The position numbers and the translations under genes were made by a program. Of a DNA stretch of 64,000 nt, positions 42,434-51,474 are shown piece by piece. The notes under the pieces are model-generated. The model worked only from the letters and a program-made list of their open reading frames with translations, was not told the origin of the DNA and did not search any database. Within the stretch, counting starts at the first letter, position 1. The number at the start of each line of letters is the position of its first letter. This stretch comes from Lachnospiraceae bacterium. GTDB taxonomy: Bacteria > Bacillota > Clostridia > Lachnospirales > Lachnospiraceae. Location: NCBI GenBank assembly GCA_024682115.1, contig JAIKZO010000046.1, positions 1-64,000 on the forward strand. The letters run 5' to 3'.

Positions 42434-45316
42434 ATGTACAATTTTTTATTGGTCATACAACTTATCAGCCTTGTTGTACTGTTCGGTGAGGGTCTGTATG
42501 TATTCTTTCACCTTAATTCAAGGATGCACAGCTTCCTTTTCCTTTATCTTATAGCGAACATCGCCAACCAGGCCGGATATCTTTTCGAGATGACGGCAAA
42601 GACATCGGAGGAAGCTTATCTTGCGACCAGGCTGCTCTATCTCGGAAAGGTTTTCATACCGATCGGTATGATCATTTTTATACTGCATTTTTGCAGGATC
42701 AATATCCCGCAGTGGCTGAGTGCCCTGCTGATTTCGCTCCATGCCCTTATGTGGATGGTCATCGCGACCAACGATTATCATCATCTTTTCTATTCGACGA
42801 TCACTTTCGTTAATTCGGGCATGTTCCCGCATAATTCATACGGACACGGGCCCCTTTACTTCATTTATCAGGCAACTTCTCCCATATATGCGATCATAGA
42901 TATCGTATTTGCGATCAAATTAAGGAAGGAATTCCAAAGGAATGAGACTAAGCGGCACTTCCTCATATTCATTCTCGCACCGCTCCTTCCGCTCATCGGA
43001 TTTGTATTTTTCCTGTTCGGGGTCACGAACGGATACGATACGACGAACCTGGGCTTCTTCCTTGCTTCGATCCTTCTTATGTGCGCGTTTTTCAGGTTCG
43101 ACCTTATCGATACCGAGGATATGTTCCGGAACAGGGTAATAGACAGCCTGAACGACGGTATCCTTGCTACGGGATATAACGGGAAACTCGTATATTACAA
43201 CAACAGGGCCAGAGGGCTGTTCCCCGGAATGCTCGTAGCCGGAAAGACCGATGAGAACAGCGGTATCATAAAGGATCTTCGGAACAAGGCCGAAAGGAAA
43301 GAAAGGATAAAGATCGGGGACTGTGTTTACGGCATCGTCGTAAAGGAAGTCGTAAGGGACGATCTTTTTACCGGGCGGCTTTATATCCTTGATGACGTGA
43401 CCGACTCGGTGAAATACACAAAACAGCTTGAGGAAGAAAAGGAAAGAGCGAATGCGGCAAACGAGGCTAAATCGAGGTTCCTTTCGAACATGTCTCACGA
43501 GATAAGGACCCCGATGAATGCGATCGTCGGAATGACGGATATCATCCTTCGCGACGAACTGCCCGATTCGGACAAGGAATATCTTGAAAACATCAGGAAT
43601 TCCGGTAATGCGCTCATCGATATAATCAACGACATCCTCGACTTTTCAAAGATCGAATCGGGTCGTATGGAGATCATGGAATCGCCTTATGAGCCTTTGA
43701 CACTGGTCAACGATCTTAAGATGATCTTTATCACGAGGATCGGAGATAAGCCGCTGAGGCTCAATTATGATATCGATTATAAGCTTCCCGCCAGACTCAT
43801 GGGCGATCAGGTAAGGATCAGACAGATAATCATAAACCTCGTAAACAACGCGATAAAGTTTACGGAGGTCGGCTATGTCAGGCTCAAGGTAAGTGCCGAC
43901 AGGGTTTCGGATGATGAGATAAAACTCAATATTTCCGTAAAAGACAGCGGACTCGGTATCCGGGAAGAGGATATGGAGCGCCTGTTCGATTCCTTTACTC
44001 AGGTGGATTCGATAAAGAATCATTCAAAGGAAGGTACGGGACTCGGACTTACGATCACGAAGCAGCTCGTCGAACTCATGGGAGGCAAGATCTCCGTCGA
44101 ATCCGCTTACGGGAGCGGATCGGAGTTCTTTGTTACCATACCCCAGAAGATCGTTGACGAGACTCCGGCTACGGAATTCAACTATCAGAAGGAAGACAAG
44201 GAAAACGTTCACTTTATCGCCCCTGAAGCGGAGATCCTTGTGGCCGAAGATAATGAGATCAATGTCAAGGTGATCATGGGGCTTCTCGAGCCGCTTAAGA
44301 TGAATATAGATGTTGCCGAAAACGGTCTTACCGCATTGAGGAAGATCACAGACAGGAAGTACGATCTCGTTTTGATGGATCATATGATGCCGGTCATGGA
44401 CGGACTTGAAGCGACCTCGAAGATAAGAGAGCGCGGAGGCGAGTATTACGAGAAATTACCGATCATCGCACTTACGGCCAATGCCGTGCAGGGAGCAAGG
44501 GAAGAGCTGCTTTCTGCCGGGATGAACGACTATGTGATGAAACCGGTCGATATAGACGAGCTTAAATACAAGATAAGGAAATGGCTGCCTGCCGATCTTG
44601 TCATCGATGTAAGTCCCGAAGAATACGCTGCTGCAGCTTCGGATGATGCTTATGCGGGGACTTTGGCCGGAACGGACTCCGGGAATAAAGACAACGAAAG
44701 AACGGGAGCACCTGAGCGCGACCTGGGAGAAAAGGAATCCGATTACGGTTATCTTGACCGCGAGATAGGACTTAAGCATTGCGGGTCTGAATCCCTTTAT
44801 AATGAGGTATTAAGGGACTTCTACAAGCTCATAGACAACAAAGCGGGCAGGATAGAGGCTCTTTATAACGAAAACAATCTGGATGAATATACCATAGAAG
44901 TTCATGCGTTAAAGAGCGTGGCCAGAATGGTCGGTGCCGAGTACCTTTCCGGGCTGGCACTTGAGCTCGAGATGGCCGGAAAAGAAGAGAACAGGGCGCT
45001 CATAGACGAAAAGACGCCGGAACTTCTCGACAGGTACAGAGCGTACAAGCAGACGCTTTCGTATTTCGATGCCGAAGATAATACCGATAAGAGCGAAGTT
45101 TCAAAAGATGAGATAATAGAAAAACTGAACGCGATGAAGGAAGCCGCATCAACCTTCGATATAGATACCGTCGATGAGATGATGGAAGTGATAAACGGAT
45201 TTAAGATGCCTGACGAAGAACTCGAAGGCATGATAAAGGATCTGGATGCGCTTGTAAGGGATGTTTCCTACGATGATGTAACCCGTTCAGTCGACGAAAT
45301 CATATCGAAGCTTTAA
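42434..45316 (+). CDS. Hybrid histidine kinase with 7TM sensor, PAS, receiver and Hpt
   Basis: About 960 residues. A seven-helix N-terminal module (~1-225), a PAS domain (~235-320; NDGILATGYNGKLVYYNN), a transmitter with NMSHEIRTPMNAIVGM (~352), IIINLVNNAIKFTE, DSGLGI and GTGLGLTI, then a receiver with EDNEINVKV, LVLMDHMMPVMDG (~647) and a late MKPVD, and a C-terminal Hpt domain with HALKS near residue 824. All parts of a His-Asp-His phosphorelay are therefore present; the final acceptor must be encoded elsewhere. GGGGA lies 6 nt before the ATG at 42434. The last 30 nt overlap the convergent DUF5721 gene. Signal unknown. Confidence 0.9.
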   Translation: MYNFLLVIQLISLVVLFGEGLYVFFHLNSRMHSFLFLYLIANIANQAGYLFEMTAKTSEEAYLATRLLYLGKVFIPIGMIIFILHFCRINIPQWLSALLISLHALMWMVIATNDYHHLFYSTITFVNSGMFPHNSYGHGPLYFIYQATSPIYAIIDIVFAIKLRKEFQRNETKRHFLIFILAPLLPLIGFVFFLFGVTNGYDTTNLGFFLASILLMCAFFRFDLIDTEDMFRNRVIDSLNDGILATGYNGKLVYYNNRARGLFPGMLVAGKTDENSGIIKDLRNKAERKERIKIGDCVYGIVVKEVVRDDLFTGRLYILDDVTDSVKYTKQLEEEKERANAANEAKSRFLSNMSHEIRTPMNAIVGMTDIILRDELPDSDKEYLENIRNSGNALIDIINDILDFSKIESGRMEIMESPYEPLTLVNDLKMIFITRIGDKPLRLNYDIDYKLPARLMGDQVRIRQIIINLVNNAIKFTEVGYVRLKVSADRVSDDEIKLNISVKDSGLGIREEDMERLFDSFTQVDSIKNHSKEGTGLGLTITKQLVELMGGKISVESAYGSGSEFFVTIPQKIVDETPATEFNYQKEDKENVHFIAPEAEILVAEDNEINVKVIMGLLEPLKMNIDVAENGLTALRKITDRKYDLVLMDHMMPVMDGLEATSKIRERGGEYYEKLPIIALTANAVQGAREELLSAGMNDYVMKPVDIDELKYKIRKWLPADLVIDVSPEEYAAAASDDAYAGTLAGTDSGNKDNERTGAPERDLGEKESDYGYLDREIGLKHCGSESLYNEVLRDFYKLIDNKAGRIEALYNENNLDEYTIEVHALKSVARMVGAEYLSGLALELEMAGKEENRALIDEKTPELLDRYRAYKQTLSYFDAEDNTDKSEVSKDEIIEKLNAMKEAASTFDIDTVDEMMEVINGFKMPDEELEGMIKDLDALVRDVSYDDVTRSVDEIISKL

Positions 45317-45766
45317 GAAATCCGACATATAGGAATCCCAGACGTTGTCGGGAGCCTTGTCGGGAATGAAGGAATTGAGGCTCGTAGCCGTGACCACGGT
45401 TATCGTGCCGTTCTGATATTTGATATTCAAGGTTAAGCCTTTTATCTGTTCAATGCTTGAGGAAGAGACTTCTTCAAGCATTATTTCTTTGGCCTTATCC
45501 GGCTTAAGCTGCATTACAAAAAGGAAAGATACGGGCAGTATCTTTCCTTTTATCAGTTCAAAACAGATGGGACGGATATCTTTCCAGGAAGAGTATTCGT
45601 ATCCGAACTCGTAATCGTCGAAATATTCGGGAATTATGCGTCCGTCTATGCTGAAGGTGTTGTATGTTTTGATGAGGGCCTCGCAAAGGAGGAAATCATC
45701 AAACACATCACCTGCCAGAAGTGCGCTCATGAACTTTTTGGGGTTCTTAACGGTAAAAGATCTCAT
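45287..45766 (-). CDS. DUF5721 family protein
   Basis: A 159-residue soluble protein starting [20 protein letters not shown], the start typical of the DUF5721 family (unknown function; common in Lachnospiraceae). Conserved parts visible are FDDFLLCEALIKTYNTFSIDG and a late FIPDKAPDNVWDSYMSDFL. I chose ATG 45766, whose first base overlaps the trpS stop by 1 nt (TAATG); a longer upstream frame is inside trpS. The 3' end overlaps the convergent kinase gene by 30 nt. Confidence 0.8.
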   Translation of the reverse strand: MRSFTVKNPKKFMSALLAGDVFDDFLLCEALIKTYNTFSIDGRIIPEYFDDYEFGYEYSSWKDIRPICFELIKGKILPVSFLFVMQLKPDKAKEIMLEEVSSSSIEQIKGLTLNIKYQNGTITVVTATSLNSFIPDKAPDNVWDSYMSDFLKLRYDFVD

Positions 45767-46851
45767 TAGCTGCTGTAACGCTCTGATTGTTCGGTGATGA
45801 GCGCTTTGTCTTCGAAGTAATTGATCTTCATGGCTTCCTTGACGTCGCGAAGTGTCTCGGCAGCGACCTTTTCGGCTTCTTCTGAACCTTTCTTTAAGAG
45901 CTCGTATACTCCGGGGATATCCTTTTCCCATTCGGCGCGTCTACTTCTTATCGGAGCAAGTGTCTCCTGAAGCACGCTGTTAAGGAACTTCTTGACCTTC
46001 ACATCGCCCAGACCGCCGCGCTGATAGTGTTCCTTCATCTCATCGAGATTATTGTAATCGGGGCAGTACTCGGCAAACATATCGTCCTTAGAGAATGCAT
46101 CAAGGTATGTAAATACGGTATTTCCTTCAAGATGTCCGGGATCTGAGACCTGAAGGTGCTCAGGATCCGTGTACATTGACATTACTTTCTTCTTAACTTC
46201 ATCCTCGGGATCCGAAAGATAGATGCAGTTTCCGAGAGACTTGGACATCTTGGCCATTCCGTCTGTACCGGGAAGTCTCATGCAGGCCTTGTTATCCGGA
46301 AGAAGGATGTTGGGCTCGACAAGAGTCTCGCCGTAGACCGAATTAAACTTATGAACGATCTCCCTTGTCTGTTCGAGCATGGGCATCTGATCTTCGCCTA
46401 CGGGAACCGTTGTGGCCTTGAAAGCCGTTATATCGGCAGCCTGTGAGATCGGATATGTAAAGAATCCCACGGGAATGCTGGCTTCGAAGTTCCTCATCTG
46501 TATCTCGGACTTTACGGTAGGATTACGCTGAAGTCTTGATACGGTAACGAGGTTCATATAATAGAATGAAAGCTCGGTAAGCTCGGGTATCTGAGACTGG
46601 ATAAGGATCGTTGATTTTTTGGGGTCCAGTCCGGCCGAAAGATAATCAAGAGCGACCTCTATGATGTTCTGACGTACCTTTTCGGGATTCTCGGCATTAT
46701 CGGTAAGTGCCTGAGCGTCGGCTATCATTATGAAGATCTTTGAATACTCGCCCGAGTCCTGAAGTTCAACACGGCGTCTTAAAGATCCGACATAGTGCCC
46801 GACGTGTAACCGCCCCGTCGGTCTGTCACCGGTTAAGATAATTTTTTCCAT
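45766..46851 (-). CDS. trpS: Tryptophan-tRNA ligase
   Basis: A 361-residue class I aminoacyl-tRNA synthetase. [14 protein letters not shown] gives the HIGH motif at the N-terminus, [14 protein letters not shown] gives KMSKS, and [19 protein letters not shown] is the ATP/tRNA region usual for TrpRS. It charges tRNA-Trp. AAAGGAAG lies 8 nt before the ATG. No T-box leader is visible in the short upstream gap. It is translationally coupled to the DUF5721 gene. Confidence 0.96.
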   Translation of the reverse strand: MEKIILTGDRPTGRLHVGHYVGSLRRRVELQDSGEYSKIFIMIADAQALTDNAENPEKVRQNIIEVALDYLSAGLDPKKSTILIQSQIPELTELSFYYMNLVTVSRLQRNPTVKSEIQMRNFEASIPVGFFTYPISQAADITAFKATTVPVGEDQMPMLEQTREIVHKFNSVYGETLVEPNILLPDNKACMRLPGTDGMAKMSKSLGNCIYLSDPEDEVKKKVMSMYTDPEHLQVSDPGHLEGNTVFTYLDAFSKDDMFAEYCPDYNNLDEMKEHYQRGGLGDVKVKKFLNSVLQETLAPIRSRRAEWEKDIPGVYELLKKGSEEAEKVAAETLRDVKEAMKINYFEDKALITEQSERYSS

Positions 46852-46906
46852 AATATATACTTCCTTTCAATAACAGTTGTTAAATTAAAACAGTATTAAA
46901 TAAAAT

Positions 46907-47800
46907 TTACGAATTTTCGCCAATCCAACGACCTGAAGCTCCACAGGGAAGCACCAATCCGTTCGATGAAACCGGAAGCCCGATCTCGTCGCTCTCGACT
47001 CTGCCGCCTCTTTTCTTAACAAGAAGGGTATTCAGCATATATGAAAGAACAGCCGGCTGCAATCCTGTTGTATAGGAATTGACGAGCATAAAAGCCGCAT
47101 CATCGGCCAGTATCTCTGTACAAAGCTTTATAAAGGGATAAATGCTTTCTTCGATCTTCCAGGTCTCTCCTTTGGGTCCGCGTCCGTAAGAGGGCGGATC
47201 CATGATGATCCCGTCGTATCTGTTACCGCGCCTTATTTCTCTTTCAACGAACTTCACACAGTCATCGACGAGCCATCTTACCGGCGCATCCGACAGTCCT
47301 GAAGATACGGCATTTTCCTTGGCCCATGTGACCATGCCCTTTGAAGCATCGACGTGAGTGACACTCGCGCCGGCCTTTGCCGCACTTAATGTTGCTCCGC
47401 CGGTATAGGCAAAAAGATTCAGTACTTTAAAGGGTTTTTCACTTGTATAACGACCGCTATTTATTCTTTCTTCTATGATCTTTCCGAACCAGTCCCAGTT
47501 CACGGCCTGCTCGGGAAAAAGACCCGTATGCTTAAAAGAAAACGGTTTGAGATTGAATGTAAGATCCCGGTATCTGATGCTCCATTCCTCGGGAAGATCG
47601 AAGAACTCCCATTCTCCGCCACCCTTGGAGCTGCGGTGATAATGACCGTTGAGCTTTTTCCATTCGGGAGCGTTCTTTTTGGTGCTCCAGATGACCTGGG
47701 GATCCGGGCGGAGCAGTATGTATCTGCCCCATCTTTCAAGTTTTTCGCCTCCGGAAGTATCGATGACCTCGTAATCCTTCCAGTCCTTTGCAATCCACAT
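46907..47800 (-). CDS. Class I SAM-dependent methyltransferase, RlmI/COG1092-like
   Basis: A 297-residue methyltransferase that starts MWIAKDWKDYEVIDTSGGEKL. NLFAYTGGATLSAAKAGA is the SAM-binding motif I, VTHVDASKGMV motif II and IIMDPPSYGRGPKGETWK the catalytic DPPSY-type motif of RNA cytosine methyltransferases. It lacks the N-terminal PUA domain of RlmI, so the RNA target is uncertain. The ATG at 47800 has no Shine-Dalgarno site but a -10 box 6 nt upstream. The trpS gene follows 55 nt later on the same strand. Confidence 0.87.
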   Translation of the reverse strand: MWIAKDWKDYEVIDTSGGEKLERWGRYILLRPDPQVIWSTKKNAPEWKKLNGHYHRSSKGGGEWEFFDLPEEWSIRYRDLTFNLKPFSFKHTGLFPEQAVNWDWFGKIIEERINSGRYTSEKPFKVLNLFAYTGGATLSAAKAGASVTHVDASKGMVTWAKENAVSSGLSDAPVRWLVDDCVKFVEREIRRGNRYDGIIMDPPSYGRGPKGETWKIEESIYPFIKLCTEILADDAAFMLVNSYTTGLQPAVLSYMLNTLLVKKRGGRVESDEIGLPVSSNGLVLPCGASGRWIGENS

Positions 47801-47806
47801 AATAAC

Positions 47807-47835
47807 ATACTAACCAAAACGTTGCCAAAACACAA
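47807..47835 (-). promoter_or_regulatory. Promoter of the methyltransferase-trpS-DUF5721 operon, leaderless
   Basis: On the minus strand TTGTGT (47835-47830), 17-nt spacer, TAGTAT (47812-47807), then 6 nt before ATG 47800. No Shine-Dalgarno sequence. Confidence 0.55.
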
Positions 47836-47901
47836 GAAACTTTTCCTTTATGGGCGCTGCTGTGATAAAATTATCATGTCAGGAGAATTGCTTATTAAGA
47901 T

Positions 47902-49125
47902 ATGTACGGAACAGCTTTTGATCTCGGAACAACAACCGTAGTCGGATACCTTTGCAACCTCGAGACCGGAAAGGTCACGGGGACATTAAGCGAGTCCAAT
48001 GCGCAGATAGAATGCGGCCTTGACGTTTTAAGCAGAGTGAGCTTCAGGAACGCATCTAAGGAAAATGCCCTTAAGCTCGCTTCTTTATTGGGCGATCAGG
48101 TCTGCAGAATGGCAAATGAGCTCATATCCGGGATAAAAAGCGGAGTTACGGACGCCGGAAAGTCTCCGTTAAAAGCCGTTCTTGTCGGAAATCCCGTGAT
48201 CATGGGAAGTGTGGCCGATTATGATTTTGAATCCGCGGGAATAGAGGCCGTAAGGATCCCCGGGATAGGTCATTATGTAGGAGCCGATGCGCTTGCTGCT
48301 TCATATGTTACCGAAAAAGACAGGAAGGGCAGGAACATCGTCATAGTTGATATAGGAACGAACACTGAGATAATCCTTCTTTCCAACGGTAAGAAGACCG
48401 CGACGTCAGCCGCCGCCGGTCCGGCTATGGAAGGCGGAAATCTTGTCTGCGGTATGCGGGGGGAGGAAGGAGCCATAGAGTTCGTAAAGTTGACTGATGC
48501 GGTCAGCCAGAACAGGGACATCATATTCAAGGTCATAGGCGATGTGGCACCCACCGGTATATGCGGATCGGGTTATTTCTTTCTGCTGAAGGCCCTGCTG
48601 GAAGCCGGAGTTATCAATAACGATGGTTACCTAATCAGTAAAGAAGAGGCTTTGAGGGCAAATGTGCCCGGAAGGATAGTGGCCCGTATACATGAAAATA
48701 ACGATAGTGATCCTGCTTCGGAAAAAGGCAGATTTTTCGCTTTGACCGAATCGATAGCAATTTACCGGGAGGATATCAGAAATCTTCAGCTTGCGATCTC
48801 GGCGATCAAAACCGGCATAGATATCGTCATAAACGAAGCAGGGTTGACCGAATCGGTCATAGATAATGTGTTTATAGCCGGAGCCTTCGGAAATAAAATA
48901 TCGGTTGATAGTCTTACTGCTGTCGGGATGCTCCCCGGCACCCTGTATGACAAAGCGATCCGGGTCGGCAATATTGCTGGGCTTGGAGCATGTCTGTTTA
49001 TGTTCGACGAGGTTAAAATAACAGATGCAATTAATCTCAAAAAAGAGATATTGACCGTTTCGCTTGCGGATCATCCCGATTTCCAGAGGCTTTTCATGGA
49101 GAATATGAACTTTAACATAATATAA
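47902..49125 (+). CDS. Short RACo-type ASKHA protein (DUF4445)
   Basis: A 407-residue protein with the RACo C-terminal (DUF4445) ASKHA fold: FDLGTTTVVGYLCNLETG (phosphate-1 loop), IVDIGTNTEIIL and GAAGPAMEGG-like SAAAGPAMEGG, GICGSGYF and FIAGAFGN. RACo enzymes use ATP to re-reduce corrinoid proteins and carry an N-terminal [2Fe-2S] domain; that domain is missing, so this may be a cut-down activator with a separate electron donor. ATG 47902 is the only usable start because the frame is closed upstream; AGGAGA lies 15 nt before it, an unusually long distance. The TSCPD gene follows by 10 nt. Confidence 0.8.
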   Translation: MYGTAFDLGTTTVVGYLCNLETGKVTGTLSESNAQIECGLDVLSRVSFRNASKENALKLASLLGDQVCRMANELISGIKSGVTDAGKSPLKAVLVGNPVIMGSVADYDFESAGIEAVRIPGIGHYVGADALAASYVTEKDRKGRNIVIVDIGTNTEIILLSNGKKTATSAAAGPAMEGGNLVCGMRGEEGAIEFVKLTDAVSQNRDIIFKVIGDVAPTGICGSGYFFLLKALLEAGVINNDGYLISKEEALRANVPGRIVARIHENNDSDPASEKGRFFALTESIAIYREDIRNLQLAISAIKTGIDIVINEAGLTESVIDNVFIAGAFGNKISVDSLTAVGMLPGTLYDKAIRVGNIAGLGACLFMFDEVKITDAINLKKEILTVSLADHPDFQRLFMENMNFNII

Positions 49126-49135
49126 GGAGGAATTT

Positions 49136-49390
49136 ATGAGACATTGTACTTATTCACCCAAAGGAGTCTGCTCCACAAAAATAGATTATGATCTTGATGA
49201 CGATAACAGGATCCATAATCTTTCATTCACCGGAGGATGTAACGGAAACCTCAAGGCCATAGGAAGGCTTTGCGAAAATGCCGATGCGGCATCCATAGCC
49301 GATATCCTTCGCGGAAATCTCTGCGCCATGAGGGGCACTTCCTGTGCGGACCAGTTTGCAAGATCTTTGGATGAGGCATTAAATCAATAG
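49136..49390 (+). CDS. TIGR03905-family TSCPD domain protein
   Basis: An 84-residue cysteine-containing protein: the YSPKGVCSTKIDYD start, SFTGGCNGNLKAIGRLC and GTSCADQFARSLDEAL are diagnostic of TIGR03905, small TSCPD proteins related to the C-terminal region of class II ribonucleotide reductases. The four conserved Cys suggest metal binding or redox. It follows the ASKHA gene by 10 nt with AAGGAGG before the ATG. Confidence 0.88.
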   Translation: MRHCTYSPKGVCSTKIDYDLDDDNRIHNLSFTGGCNGNLKAIGRLCENADAASIADILRGNLCAMRGTSCADQFARSLDEALNQ

Positions 49391-49393
49391 TTG

Positions 49394-49402
49394 TGATATA
49401 AT
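49394..49402 (+). promoter_or_regulatory. Extended -10 promoter before proB
   Basis: TG-A-TATAAT (TATAAT at 49397-49402). The expected start is near 49409, an in-frame ATG; GGAG then lies 9 nt before the ATG at 49424. Confidence 0.5.
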
Positions 49403-49423
49403 ATTTTGATGGAGTTTTGCAAC

Positions 49424-50224
49424 ATGGACAGGTCGTTTTTAAAGGATAAAAAGAGAATAGTCGTAAAGATCGGTACGTCGAACGTTACTCATGAAGAAAG
49501 CGGAGATATCAATCTTCTCAAACTTGAGAAGTTTGCGATGGTCCTTACGGATATACAGAACAGGAACAAGGATGTACTGGTGGTCTCTTCGGGAGCCATC
49601 GGAGCCGGAAGAACGGCGCTCGGCATAAAGGAGCGTCCGAGAGAGCTTCCCGTAAAGCAGGCCTGCGCCGCAGTCGGACAGGCAAGGCTCATGATGATGT
49701 ACGAAAAGATGTTTTCCGAGTACAACCAGACGATCGCCCAGCTTATGGTGACGAAGCATACACTCACCAATAAGATAAGCAGGATAAATGCCCAGAATAC
49801 CTTAAGAGAACTTTTTAACATGGGCGTTATCCCCATCATCAATGAAAACGATCCCGTTTCAACGGATCAGATACAGAACGAAGTGTTCGGAGATAACGAT
49901 ACGCTCTCGGCAATAGTTGCGGAACTGGTCGGGGCGGATCTTCTTATCCTTCTTTCGGATATAGACGGTCTTTATACCGATAACCCGAAGACGAATCCGG
50001 ATGCCGAGTTCATAGAATATGTCACAGACATAGATAAGAATATGAAGAAATTCGCCAAGGATGCATCTTCGAACTGCGGGACAGGCGGAATGATCACCAA
50101 GCTCGAGGCTGCAACGATCGCCCAAAAGGCCGGTATCGATATGATCATATGCAACGGATCCGATGTCGTGAACATCAGCAGGATACTGGACGGCAAACCG
50201 ATCGGAACACTGTTTAAGGCTTGA
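49424..50224 (+). CDS. proB: Glutamate 5-kinase
   Basis: A ~266-residue amino-acid kinase: KDKKRIVVKIGTSNVTHE (ATP Lys/Gly loop), VVSSGAIGAGRTALG, INENDPVSTDQIQ and GTGGMITKLEAATIA (Mg/substrate loop) are all as in ProB. It phosphorylates glutamate, the first step of proline synthesis. The usual C-terminal PUA domain is absent, as in many Firmicutes versions. I chose ATG 49424 because GGAG lies 9 nt upstream; ATG 49409 would fit a leaderless start. proA does not follow. Confidence 0.93.
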   Translation: MDRSFLKDKKRIVVKIGTSNVTHEESGDINLLKLEKFAMVLTDIQNRNKDVLVVSSGAIGAGRTALGIKERPRELPVKQACAAVGQARLMMMYEKMFSEYNQTIAQLMVTKHTLTNKISRINAQNTLRELFNMGVIPIINENDPVSTDQIQNEVFGDNDTLSAIVAELVGADLLILLSDIDGLYTDNPKTNPDAEFIEYVTDIDKNMKKFAKDASSNCGTGGMITKLEAATIAQKAGIDMIICNGSDVVNISRILDGKPIGTLFKA

Positions 50225-50235
50225 CGGGGGGAAAT

Positions 50236-51462
50236 ATGAGATTCAGAAACGTTTTTGAGGAATTCGGATATCCCAAAGAGGAGATAGAAAAACGACTCAA
50301 CGATATCTTCATGACGATCTTTTACGGACCGGAAGACGAGCGGTTCTATGAGAAGGTCGGAGAGGATATGGCCTATTTTACGGATACAGGTAATAACGAT
50401 GTTCGTACCGAGGGCATGAGCTACGCGATGATGATGTGCGTACAGCTCAATAAAAAAGAAGAGTTTGACCGTCTCTGGAAGTGGGCCAAGACATATATGT
50501 ACATGAGCGAGGGCCCCGGCAAAGGATATTTCGCCTGGTCATGCGGAACGGACGGAAGCAAGAATTCCTGGGGACCTGCTCCCGACGGGGAAGAGTATTT
50601 TGCGATGTCCCTTATCTTTGCATCCGACAGATGGGGAGACGGAGAGGGTATATTCAACTATGCAAAAGAAGCGATCGACCTTTTGAAGGCGATGCTCCAT
50701 AACCCCGATCCGATGTTCAACCACGATAATCATCTGGTCAAGTTCATCCCGAACTGCTGTTATTCGGATCCTTCATATCATCTTCCGCATTTTTATGAGT
50801 TATACGCTTCCTTTATAAGAGACTGTGCGGCTTCCATAAAAATGATGGAACCCAAGATGTATGATGAGCTCATAAGCGATTCGCTTTTTTACGATAATGC
50901 GGCCAAGGCGTCCAGAGAATACTTCGTTATAGCCTGTGATCCCAGGACGGGAATGAGCGCGGAATATGCTGCTTTTGACGGAACGCCTTATAAAGGAGAC
51001 GATCCGAGATGGGGAAGACATGACTGCTTTTTCTCGGATTCATACAGAACCGCGGCCAATATGGGTCTTGACTATGCGTGGAGCAGAGCAAAGGGCGCAA
51101 AGCCTGATGACAGGGAGATAAAGATCACTGCTTCGCTGCGTAAATTCTATGAAGACAAAAACAGTCCCGACGAGAACGGACCTCATTTCCCCGTATACGA
51201 GATAGACGGGACCAGGGTTCCGGGAACGGAGGATTCGGATTTTGCCTCTTCGGGCAAGGCACTCCATCCGTACGGACTTATCGCAACGAACGCAATGAGT
51301 TATCTTGCAACGGACCCTGCTATGATGGATAAAGCCGAAGGAGCGTATGCGGTAAGGCTCTTCTGGGAGCTTCCTTTAAGAAAGGGCGTCAGAAGATATT
51401 ACGATAACTGCCTGTACATGTTTGCGTTCCTGGCACTCAGCGGAAACTACAGAATATATTAA
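50236..51462 (+). CDS. GH8 reducing-end xylose-releasing exo-oligoxylanase
   Basis: About 408 residues, a glycoside hydrolase family 8 protein without signal peptide. DVRTEGMSYAMMMCVQL holds the acid Glu and FFSDSYRTAANMGLDYAW the base Asp of the Rex group, which removes single xylose units from the reducing end of xylo-oligosaccharides. Being cytosolic fits intake of oligosaccharides by a plant-polymer-degrading bacterium. ATG 50236 has GGGGGG five bases upstream; an upstream in-frame start lacks a site. No xylanase neighbours are seen. Confidence 0.88.
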   Translation: MRFRNVFEEFGYPKEEIEKRLNDIFMTIFYGPEDERFYEKVGEDMAYFTDTGNNDVRTEGMSYAMMMCVQLNKKEEFDRLWKWAKTYMYMSEGPGKGYFAWSCGTDGSKNSWGPAPDGEEYFAMSLIFASDRWGDGEGIFNYAKEAIDLLKAMLHNPDPMFNHDNHLVKFIPNCCYSDPSYHLPHFYELYASFIRDCAASIKMMEPKMYDELISDSLFYDNAAKASREYFVIACDPRTGMSAEYAAFDGTPYKGDDPRWGRHDCFFSDSYRTAANMGLDYAWSRAKGAKPDDREIKITASLRKFYEDKNSPDENGPHFPVYEIDGTRVPGTEDSDFASSGKALHPYGLIATNAMSYLATDPAMMDKAEGAYAVRLFWELPLRKGVRRYYDNCLYMFAFLALSGNYRIY

Positions 51463-51474
51463 GGGAGAATAAAA

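Noticed and set aside
46852-46906. T-box leader upstream of trpS.
   Set aside because: The gap is too short and contains no T-box sequence or terminator.
47876-47941. A 21-codon frame starting ATGTCAGGAG before the ASKHA gene.
   Set aside because: It has no ribosome-binding site and overlaps the larger gene in another frame.
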